DNA of 49,764 bases, from assembly GCF_000297095.1 (NCBI RefSeq), contig NZ_AEEA01000105.1, positions 1 through 49,764 on the forward strand, read 5' to 3'. Position 1 is the stretch's first letter. Each line of letters starts with the position of its first letter. A program made the translations under genes and the position numbers. Of this stretch, positions 1 through 7,264 are shown piece by piece. Under the pieces are notes generated by a model. It had not been told where the DNA came from. It did not search any database and was given only the letters and a program-made list of their open reading frames with translations. This DNA is from Treponema primitia ZAS-1. Lineage in GTDB: Bacteria; Spirochaetota; Spirochaetia; Treponematales; Breznakiellaceae.

Positions 1-43
1 CTCCCCACACCCGATTATGCCGATAAGTCCGAAAAAAGGGATA

Positions 44-736
44 TTATTCCAAGATTCCCAGCAGTTCCACCTTGAATATCAAAGTTGAATGGGGGGGAAT
101 AAAATTCTGTACCCCCTGTTCGCCGTAGGCCAAGTCCGAAGGGATGAATAGGCGGTAGGTACTACCCACTTCCATCAGTTGGATACCCTCGGTCCAGCCG
201 GGAATAACCTGATCCAGGGGGAATTCCGTGGGCTCGCCCCGGTCGTAGGAGCTGTCAAAGACCGTTCCGTCCATGAGGGTACCCTCATAGTTTACCGAAA
301 CCGTGTTGAAAGACTGAGGTTTGGGACCGGTTCCGGAACTGATAATCTCGTACTGGAGACCGCTGGAGGTGGTCGTAATCCCCGGTTTTTTGCCGTTTTC
401 AGTTAAAAAATCAAGCCCTTTTTGCTTGTTTTCTTCCGCCACCTTGGTCATGGCATCCCTCATGGCGGTCTGGATCAGGGGAATCGCCTCTTCCAGGGTA
501 ATCCTGGTTTCCTTACCCTCCAGAGTATCCCGAAAGCCCTTGATCAGGGCGTCATAATCAAAGCTTAGCCCGGCCTGTTTGAAGTCCGATCCAAGGGCAA
601 CCCCAAAGGCATAACTGGTATCGGCATCCGCCGAATTTGCATTTGCATCGGAATTCCTATCGGATACTCCTTTGGCATTACAGGCAAATAATACATTGGT
701 AGCAACGAGCAGAGAAAATACAACTTTCTTTAACAT
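44..736 (-). CDS. FKBP-type peptidyl-prolyl isomerase, lipoprotein
   Basis: The 230-residue product begins with a short basic start and hydrophobic stretch ending in the lipobox LFAC (Cys19), so it should be a lipid-anchored exported protein. Residues about 30-115 resemble the helical dimerisation domain of FkpA/Mip proteins, and about 120-229 form an FKBP domain (VNYEGTLMDGTVFDSS, then VIPGWTEGIQLM and the final LIFKVELLGI). Such proteins catalyse prolyl cis-trans isomerisation and help fold exported proteins. It is transcribed away from the sugar symporter at 845. No strong Shine-Dalgarno sequence is seen. The domain call is firm; the client proteins are unknown. Bases 1-43 downstream hold only its trailing sequence. 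Confidence 0.9.
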   Translation of the reverse strand: MLKKVVFSLLVATNVLFACNAKGVSDRNSDANANSADADTSYAFGVALGSDFKQAGLSFDYDALIKGFRDTLEGKETRITLEEAIPLIQTAMRDAMTKVAEENKQKGLDFLTENGKKPGITTTSSGLQYEIISSGTGPKPQSFNTVSVNYEGTLMDGTVFDSSYDRGEPTEFPLDQVIPGWTEGIQLMEVGSTYRLFIPSDLAYGEQGVQNFIPPHSTLIFKVELLGILE

Positions 737-844
737 TTTTCATTCCATGCTTGAATAAGATTCCAGGATATACTTTCCCGGGGATAACTTAGCATAATGG
801 AAACCCCCTAGCACTGCAAGGCGTCATATAGTAATTTTGGAGCT

Positions 845-2197
845 ATGGATAAAAGTATGGTCGGCGGCGGATTATCGGTTAAACAAAAACTGGGCTTTGG
901 CATATTCGATTTGGGGGGTAATATGTTTTTTACCCTCATGGGCTTCTGGACCCTGAATTTCCTGACCGATACGGTAGGACTCGCCGCAGCCCTGGCGGGG
1001 ACTGCGGTGATGATGGGCAAGGCCTGGGATGCGGTTACGGACCCCGTGATGGGCTTTATCAGCGACCGCACCCTTTCCCGCTGGGGACGCCGCCGGCCAT
1101 ACCTGCTCTTCGGCGCCATCCCCATGCTGCTTGCCATGTGGTTCTTCTTCACCAAGCCCGGGTTTTCAGGCAGCCTTGCCCTAACCATCTGGGCTACCCT
1201 GGCGCTGATGCTCCTCAACACCGCCGCCACGGTGATCAATATCCCCTACTCTTCCCTAACGCCGGAATTAAGCGACGATTACCACGAGCGGACCAGCCTG
1301 AACGGCTACCGTTTCGGCTGCGCCATCTTCGGCACCATCCTGGGCGCCGCCGCAGTCCAGCCCCTGGTGGATATTTTCCCCACCAAGGCGCGGGGCTTTT
1401 CCATGATGGGGCTCATCCTGGGAACCGTGATGCTGATCACCACCCTGCTCACCTTTTGCGGGACCAAAGAAAAGGTGCACACCAAGGCAGATCTCCCCAC
1501 CGGCAGCCTGCTTTCAACCTACCGGGCAGTTTTTTCGAACAAGCCCTTCGTACTGCTCCTCCTCACCTATGCTTTCCATATTATGGCCCTGACCTTCGTT
1601 CAAAGTATCCTGGTCTATTATACCCGGTACGTGTACAATTCGGCGGACCTTACCACCATAGCTATGCTGCTCCTCCTCCTGGTAGCAATGGTGTTTATCC
1701 CCATATCCGTACTGGTCTCTAAGCGGATCGGGAAAAAGCGGACCTACCAAATCTGTTTTGGGATCATCTCCAGCGCCTGTATTATCATCTTTTTCCTGGG
1801 CCACATCCTGGGGCCTCATTTTTTCCTAGGCATGATGGTATACGCCGGCATAGGGGTTGGATTCAGTTACGTTGCCCCCTACGCCATGGTCCCGGACACT
1901 ATAGACTTCGCCGCCACAAGAGACGGAGAACGGAACGAGGGGGCCTATTACGGGATGTGGACCTTTGTTTCCAAGCTCGGCACCGCCCTATCGGTGTTTC
2001 TTTCCGGGATCATCCTCTCCCTGGGGGGCTACATCGCCGAGGCGGTTCAGGGCTCCGGAGCAATCATGGCAATACGGTTCCTCATCGGCCCCATACCGGC
2101 GATCATATTTATCGGCGCATTAGTGGTGATACAGTTCTACCCGCTGGACGAGAAGGCTTTCCGGGAAATAAAAACCCCCGGCCAAAACCGGGGGTAA
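845..2197 (+). CDS. GPH-family sugar:cation symporter (MelB-like)
   Basis: A 450-residue polytopic membrane protein with about 12 hydrophobic segments. The loop RWGRRRPYLLFGAIPM near residue 80 and the N-terminal GGNMFFTLMGFWTLNFLTD pattern are typical of the glycoside-pentoside-hexuronide (MelB/XylP/YicJ) family, which imports glycosides or pentosides with Na+ or H+. The start is supported by TTTTGGAG just upstream of the ATG. It stands alone on its strand, convergent with the glucan phosphorylase gene, so a role in feeding oligosaccharide or sugar metabolism is plausible but the substrate cannot be read from sequence. Its last eight codons contain the terminator hairpin of the opposing gene. 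Confidence 0.88.
   Translation: MDKSMVGGGLSVKQKLGFGIFDLGGNMFFTLMGFWTLNFLTDTVGLAAALAGTAVMMGKAWDAVTDPVMGFISDRTLSRWGRRRPYLLFGAIPMLLAMWFFFTKPGFSGSLALTIWATLALMLLNTAATVINIPYSSLTPELSDDYHERTSLNGYRFGCAIFGTILGAAAVQPLVDIFPTKARGFSMMGLILGTVMLITTLLTFCGTKEKVHTKADLPTGSLLSTYRAVFSNKPFVLLLLTYAFHIMALTFVQSILVYYTRYVYNSADLTTIAMLLLLLVAMVFIPISVLVSKRIGKKRTYQICFGIISSACIIIFFLGHILGPHFFLGMMVYAGIGVGFSYVAPYAMVPDTIDFAATRDGERNEGAYYGMWTFVSKLGTALSVFLSGIILSLGGYIAEAVQGSGAIMAIRFLIGPIPAIIFIGALVVIQFYPLDEKAFREIKTPGQNRG
2166..2195 (-). terminator. glgP: Intrinsic terminator of glgP, inside the symporter 3' end
   Basis: Arms ACCCCCGG (2174-2181) and CCGGGGGT (2188-2195) form a perfect 8-bp stem with a six-base loop. Read on the minus strand the stem is followed by TTTTATTT (2173-2166), a classic Rho-independent layout 38 bases after the glgP stop. 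No U-tract follows on the plus strand, so it serves the minus strand only. Confidence 0.8.
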
Positions 2198-2232
2198 AGT
2201 TCAAAAAACATTGGCAGGTTCAGCCTAAGCTG

Positions 2233-4773
2233 TTACGCCCACTTGATCAAACCGCTGCGGTAGGGATGCACCAGAGCTTCGTGCTTGGGCAGAATCCGTA
2301 CCGTGTGGCCCTGCTGGCCCGTATCGGAACATTCGACCCGCACCTGATACACGTGGCTATTGCCTTCATTACCGATGGGCCTCATCTCTGAGCGCCGAGC
2401 ATTCGTAATATCGTTGCTCTGGTTCGATACGGTACCGTGGTACAGCTCTACCAGAACTTCATCGGGCTGAAGGGCGCCCAGCTCAATGTGAGCGGTCACC
2501 GTAAGGGAATCCCCACGCTGCATCACCGGTTTCGAGTTGGACTCAATTTTGGAGATCTTCAGAGTTTCCCAAGCCTGGTGGAGCTTGTTGATATAAGCGG
2601 CCAGGGACTTACCTTCCGCATAATCATCTTTGCTCAAACGGCGGTAATTCTTCAGGGCTGGGAAATAGAACTTATTGGAATAATCCATAAGCATGCGGTG
2701 ACTGGACATGGAATGACCAATCTCCTTCATACAGGTCTTCATCATCTTGATCCATTCCCGGGGCAGACCATCACGTCCACGCTGATAGAACATGGGGATA
2801 ATTTCCCGTTCCAGGAGGTCGTAGAGGGCCTTGCTCTCCACTTCGTCCTGTAATTTCGTATCCTCGTATTCCTCACCGCGGCCAATGGCCCAACCCACTT
2901 CGGGGTTGTAGGCTTCATCCCACCATCCGTCCAGGATAGAACAATTCAGGACTCCGTTCATGGCGGCCTTCATACCGCTGGTACCCGATGCTTCCAGGGG
3001 TCGGCGGGGTGTATTGAGCCACACGTCGGCACCGGCGGTAAGATAATGGGACATGGTCATGTCGTAGTTTTCCAGGAAGATGATCCGGCTTTCCACATCG
3101 TGGTGTTCCGCAAAGTGAACGAGCTCCTTGATCAGCTCCTTCCCGGGCATATCCATGGGGTGGGCTTTTCCGGCAAAGATCAGCTGGATGGGCCTGTCGT
3201 TGTCCTTGAGGAGCCTGAGCAGCCGGTCCGGGTCACGGAGGAGCAGGTTACCCCGCTTATAGGTGGCAAACCGACGGGCAAAAGCCAAGGTAAGGACATA
3301 GGGAGAAAGGGCGTCCTCGGCCTTCTGGATACGGCGTTCCACCGCTCCGTTCCGCTTGAGGTTCTGCCGGATCCGGTCCCGGGCAAAGGCCACCAACCGT
3401 TCACGGCGCCTCTCATGGGTGCGCCACAGCTCTTCATCGGAGATACGGTCCATGCGGTCCCATATAGAAAGCTCCGTAGGTTCATCGTTAAAATGAGGCC
3501 CAAAGTAGCGGTCCAGAAGGTCCACCATATTGTTTGAAACCCAGGTCCGGGGGTGTACCCCGTTGGTAACATGATCAATGGGTACTTCACCCAGGGGTAG
3601 GTTGGGCCAGAGACCCTTCCACATCTGCCGGCTAACTTCACCGTGGAGCTTGGACACCCCGTTGGCATAGGCGGCAAACTTAAGGGCCAGGACGGTCATG
3701 CAGAAGGATTCGTGATCATCGTAGACCCGCTCACGGCCAAGGCCGAGGAAATCCTTCCAGGAAATACCCAGAATCTGGGTCCAGGACCGGAAATATTTTT
3801 CAATAAGCCCCACGTCAAACCGTTCATTACCCGCAGGTACCGGGGTATGGGTGGTGAAGATATTGGTAGGCCACACTACTTCGTGGGCTTCATCAAAGCT
3901 AAAGTGTTTTTCCTGCATGATTTCCCGGGCCCGTTCCAGACCAAGGAAGGCAGCATGGCCTTCGTTCATGTGGGTTGCGGCGGGGTTGATCCCCAAGGCC
4001 CGGAGCGCACGGATGCCCCCGATTCCCAGGAGAATCTCCTGCTGAATCCGGGTTTCCTTGTCCCCTCCGTAGAGACTGGAGGTGATATTCCGGAAATCCT
4101 GTGCGTTTTCTTCGATATTGGTATCCAGAAGATAGAGGAAACTACGGCCCACCTTGACTTCCCAGATTTGGGCTAGGGCAACACGACCGGCCATATCTAC
4201 AGAAATTTTGATAGGATCACCGTTTTTATCGTTCTTCCGTTCCACCGGCATATTGTACCAGTCGTTTTCCGGATACGTTTCCTGCTGGAACCCATCGGCA
4301 TTGAGGTACTGCTTAAAATAACCCTGCCGGTACAAAAGACCGATACCCACCAGGGGCAGCCCCATATCGGAAGAGGTCTTCATATGATCCCCGGAAAGCA
4401 TACCCAAGCCGCCTGAATAGATGGGGAGGGACACGTCCATACCGTATTCCATAGAGAAATAGGCTACCACATCCTTTTTGGAACCCCGGTACCAGGTTTC
4501 GCCTTTTTTATATTTTAAAAACCGGCCATAAACCTCGTTGAGGGCGGCGAGATAGGAATCATCCTTAGCTACCTCCGCCAGACGTTCCTGGCTGACCATA
4601 CCTAAGGTCCGAATTGGACTTTGCTGGGATTTGAGCCAAACATCATAATCCAGGCGGATAAAGAGCTGGACCGCGTCAAAATTCCAGGAAAGCCAGAGAT
4701 TGCGGGCAATCTCTTCCAATGGTTTAAGGGAATTGGGAAGTTTCGGTTTAACCGTATAGGTAGCTATATTCAT
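2233..4773 (-). CDS. glgP: Alpha-glucan (glycogen/maltodextrin) phosphorylase
   Basis: An 846-residue GT35 phosphorylase of the shorter bacterial/archaeal glucan phosphorylase type (alpha-glucan family, TIGR02094-like). It releases glucose-1-phosphate from alpha-1,4-glucans using pyridoxal phosphate. The C-terminal half carries RRPLEASGTSGMKAAMNG and LDGWWDEAYN, the phosphate/PLP region, and the N-terminus has FSMEYG and SGGLGMLSGDH. The ATG at 4773 opens the conserved start (MNIATYTVKPKLP). There is no Shine-Dalgarno sequence; a promoter with a perfect -35 box ends six bases before the ATG. Divergent from the gene at 4910. Cytosolic storage-glucan breakdown is the expected role. Confidence 0.93.
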   Translation of the reverse strand: MNIATYTVKPKLPNSLKPLEEIARNLWLSWNFDAVQLFIRLDYDVWLKSQQSPIRTLGMVSQERLAEVAKDDSYLAALNEVYGRFLKYKKGETWYRGSKKDVVAYFSMEYGMDVSLPIYSGGLGMLSGDHMKTSSDMGLPLVGIGLLYRQGYFKQYLNADGFQQETYPENDWYNMPVERKNDKNGDPIKISVDMAGRVALAQIWEVKVGRSFLYLLDTNIEENAQDFRNITSSLYGGDKETRIQQEILLGIGGIRALRALGINPAATHMNEGHAAFLGLERAREIMQEKHFSFDEAHEVVWPTNIFTTHTPVPAGNERFDVGLIEKYFRSWTQILGISWKDFLGLGRERVYDDHESFCMTVLALKFAAYANGVSKLHGEVSRQMWKGLWPNLPLGEVPIDHVTNGVHPRTWVSNNMVDLLDRYFGPHFNDEPTELSIWDRMDRISDEELWRTHERRRERLVAFARDRIRQNLKRNGAVERRIQKAEDALSPYVLTLAFARRFATYKRGNLLLRDPDRLLRLLKDNDRPIQLIFAGKAHPMDMPGKELIKELVHFAEHHDVESRIIFLENYDMTMSHYLTAGADVWLNTPRRPLEASGTSGMKAAMNGVLNCSILDGWWDEAYNPEVGWAIGRGEEYEDTKLQDEVESKALYDLLEREIIPMFYQRGRDGLPREWIKMMKTCMKEIGHSMSSHRMLMDYSNKFYFPALKNYRRLSKDDYAEGKSLAAYINKLHQAWETLKISKIESNSKPVMQRGDSLTVTAHIELGALQPDEVLVELYHGTVSNQSNDITNARRSEMRPIGNEGNSHVYQVRVECSDTGQQGHTVRILPKHEALVHPYRSGLIKWA

Positions 4774-4779
4774 AACTAT

Positions 4780-4808
4780 AGCTTATGCTTCAATGAAAAG
4801 CTTGTCAA
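4780..4808 (-). promoter_or_regulatory. glgP: Predicted glgP promoter (leaderless geometry)
   Basis: On the minus strand TTGACA (4808-4803), a 17-base spacer and TAAGCT (4785-4780) are followed by six bases and then the glgP ATG. The -35 is a perfect match and the -10 is weak. The expected transcription start falls on or within a base or two of the start codon. Confidence 0.5.
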
Positions 4809-4870
4809 CGCTTAGGGAAATTTATTGTGATTTTAATGAAATTTATTACTTTTTTTCGATATTCGGGTAC

Positions 4871-4900
4871 TTGAATCGGGATAAAGGGAAAGCAGATAAT
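4871..4900 (+). promoter_or_regulatory. Predicted promoter of the 4910 gene (leaderless geometry)
   Basis: TTGAAT (4871-4876), an 18-base spacer and GATAAT (4895-4900) end nine bases before the ATG at 4910. This supports 4910 rather than an upstream codon as the start. Confidence 0.45.
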
Positions 4901-4909
4901 ACGAAATTT

Positions 4910-5290
4910 ATGGAAAAGAATGAAATTTTGGTGAGCTACGGGGAAAAAATCGATGATATGGCCTATGCTTTGGCGGAGGCGGCAGCCCTGGCGGATCTGA
5001 TTGGCCCTCGGGAGCGGCGAAAGCTCTATGCCGCCCGGGACCCGGTGCTCTGCGACGCATGGCCCGCAACCCAGATGGGTTACCGGGTGGAAGAGATTCC
5101 CTACATAGGCCTGGCGGAAAAACTGGGGGTGGGCTGCGCCGACCCGGCAAAGGCGGTGATCCGGGAAATATCGCCGCCCCTTCCGGAGCGGATATCATCA
5201 CGTTTTTACGCGGGGAACTTCGTTGTAAGTAACGCGGGGAACTTAGGGGATAGTCATGGAAAAGGAAGTATTAACCGGGCTTATCAATGA
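4910..5290 (+). CDS. Hypothetical protein, start re-assigned to 4910
   Basis: A 126-residue protein I do not recognise. It begins MEKNEILVSYGEKIDDMAYAL and is alanine-rich and helical at first, with a middle block LADLIGPRERRKLYAARD and a later AEKLGVGCADPAKAV. The reading frame is open upstream to 4793, but that part is AT-rich, lies over the glgP promoter and looks non-coding; a promoter-like sequence also points to 4910. The last 35 bases overlap the start of the Fe-S protein gene, in a different frame, so the two are probably co-transcribed. No signal peptide or membrane segment. The C-terminal 30 residues look low in conservation and the true end may be affected by a small frameshift; unproven. 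Confidence 0.45.
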   Translation: MEKNEILVSYGEKIDDMAYALAEAAALADLIGPRERRKLYAARDPVLCDAWPATQMGYRVEEIPYIGLAEKLGVGCADPAKAVIREISPPLPERISSRFYAGNFVVSNAGNLGDSHGKGSINRAYQ

Positions 5291-6092
5291 ACTGGTAAAC
5301 GACGCCCAGAGCAATTCGGTGGTCAAAGATGTTGCCCTGCGGCCGGATCTGGCGGGGATGCCCTTTTTTGCTGAGCCCCTGGTAGGTTTTGCCGCGGCGG
5401 ATGATCCCTATTTTGGGGAACTGAAAAAGCCCGGTGTAATTGGAGAGCATTTTCTCCTGCCGCAGGACTGGCTGGGGAGCGCCAAAACGGTAGTATCGGT
5501 GTTTTTCCCCCATACGGAACAGGTAAAAAAAGCGAACCGTCAAAACATGGGATGGCCCGCCGACGAATGGCTCCATGCCAGAATCGAAGGCCAGGCCTTT
5601 TTAGAAGAACTGGGCCGGCATGTCATAGCGTTCCTGAAGGACCGGGGCTTCGACTGTATATCTCCGATGCTCGATCCACGGTTCTCTACACAAAGCCCCC
5701 TCACTACCGATAAGACCGAACAGAATTACTACACCAGTAACTGGTCCGAGCGCCATGTGGCCCATGTATGCGGCCTGGGGACCTTCGGCCTTTCCCGGGG
5801 GCTTATCACCCCCAAGGGCATCTCCGGCCGTTTTATCAGCCTCATTACCGGCGCGTATTTCGAGCCCACCCCCCGGCCCTACTCCGGAACGAACGACTAC
5901 TGTACCCGCTGCGGCGCCTGCGCCCGGCATTGCCCGGTCAAAGCCATCTCCCTGGAGGAAGGGAAGAATCACCCCCCCTGTTCAGCATTCCTGAACCGTA
6001 CCAGGGAAAAACACCGGCCCCGCTATGGCTGCGGGAAGTGCCAGACCGCCGTGCCCTGCGAGAACGGGATACCAACCCAGGTACGGAGCTGA
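5256..6092 (+). CDS. 4Fe-4S protein related to epoxyqueuosine reductase (QueG-like)
   Basis: A 278-residue protein of the QueG-related COG1600 type. A central block (HVAHVCGLGTFGLSRGLITP) matches the conserved G-x-G-x-F-G region of these proteins, and the ferredoxin-like motif CTRCGACARHCPVKAIS near residue 213 binds one [4Fe-4S] cluster; a further CGKCQTAVPCENG follows, where the second cluster of QueG would be. It is shorter than true QueG and lacks the C-terminal HEAT repeat, so cobalamin-dependent queuosine synthesis is doubtful; an uncharacterised reductase is safer. AGGGG at about 5245 supports the ATG. It follows and overlaps the unknown gene at 4910. Confidence 0.75.
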   Translation: MEKEVLTGLINELVNDAQSNSVVKDVALRPDLAGMPFFAEPLVGFAAADDPYFGELKKPGVIGEHFLLPQDWLGSAKTVVSVFFPHTEQVKKANRQNMGWPADEWLHARIEGQAFLEELGRHVIAFLKDRGFDCISPMLDPRFSTQSPLTTDKTEQNYYTSNWSERHVAHVCGLGTFGLSRGLITPKGISGRFISLITGAYFEPTPRPYSGTNDYCTRCGACARHCPVKAISLEEGKNHPPCSAFLNRTREKHRPRYGCGKCQTAVPCENGIPTQVRS

Positions 6093-6289
6093 GGGGGCCA
6101 ATCCTAATAACTACCGTTTCCTGCTACGTTTCTCTCCATAAATTGACGGAACGCCTGCTCATATAAAAACACTATTTTTTGCGAAATTTATCCTCCAGCT
6201 AAAGTATTTTTCATCACAGCTTCCTCTTATACACAGCGGGCCGTATAGCTGCGCCTAAAACCTGGGCTTAAGCCTATAAAGAAACTATC

Positions 6290-7237
6290 ATGAAACTATC
6301 CTACCTAGCCCCCTTTCTGTGGGGCGAGCTGCGTCGTAAGGCACGGGAAAACGCTAAACAGGGCGTCCCCCTGGACATCCTCGTCGACTTTGGCTTTAAA
6401 AGCCTATTCACCGCCAACAACGAGGACTCCCGGGAAGCCCTGAGGCATCTACTCTCCGCCTGCATAGGCCGCCCCGTCACCGTTCTGTCTATACAGAACA
6501 ATGAGCTACTTCCGGAGTTCCTTACCGGCAAGACCGTCCGCCTGGACATCCACATCCGCTTTAATAATGGCGAGCTAGCGGATCTTGAAATGCAGGTTCA
6601 ACGGACTGATGATAACATTAAGGTCAGGTCAGTCTTTTTAGCTGCCCGCATGCTCTCCGGCCAGGCCAAGCGGGGGAAGAGTTACAAACAGATACGACGG
6701 GTGTATCAGATATTTTTTCTCGATTTTATCCTTTTTTCCGAGAGCGACAAGGTCCCCCGGCGCTACTTCATGCAGGAAGAGGAAGAGCATGACCAATTGA
6801 GCGATGTGGTATCGTCAATTTTTTATGAGCTGCCCAAACTGAAGAAGGTAGCCCGGGAATGCTTAAGCGGTAAAAGAGATGTATCCGTATTGTCTGCGGA
6901 CCAAAAGTGGGGTATATTTTTTAAGTACAGGAACGTCAAAAAGATGGCAGCCCTGATAGGAGAACTTTGCCAAAAGGAAGAAGGAATCATGAAGGCGGAT
7001 CGTGCATTAAAAAAGATAAGCCATGATGAGGAACACTGGGCACGGAGCTTGTTCCGGGAGAAGATGGCCATGGACTACAGGTCCGGCATAAGCAACGCCT
7101 ACGATAAGGGCTTGGAAGATGGGGCCGAGAAAGCCCGGCTGGCGCTGGAAGAAAAGGACCGAATACTTGGGGAAAAGGACCGGGCGATAGCGGAACTTAA
7201 CCGCAAGCTGCTGGAAGCCGGTAAGGATACGTATTAG
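6290..7237 (+). mobile_element. Rpn-family / PD-(D/E)XK nuclease 'transposase' protein
   Basis: A 315-residue protein with the hallmarks of the Rpn (recombination-promoting nuclease, YhgA-like / TIGR01784) family: DILVDFGFKSLF near residue 30, the nuclease core VRLDIHIRFNNGELADLEMQ at about 78-98 (Asp and Glu-x-Gln of the PD-(D/E)XK fold), then VRSVFLAARMLSGQAKRGKSY and a predicted coiled-coil tail of EKDR/ALEEK repeats. These proteins are very numerous in treponeme genomes. They cut DNA and stimulate RecA-independent recombination; whether they move by themselves is unclear. I see no terminal inverted repeats beside it. TATAAA sits nine bases before the ATG and no Shine-Dalgarno is present. 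The 6093-6289 gap holds nothing else recognisable. Confidence 0.8.
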
Positions 7238-7264
7238 TTGCGGTCCTGATCCACGCTGCTAAGC

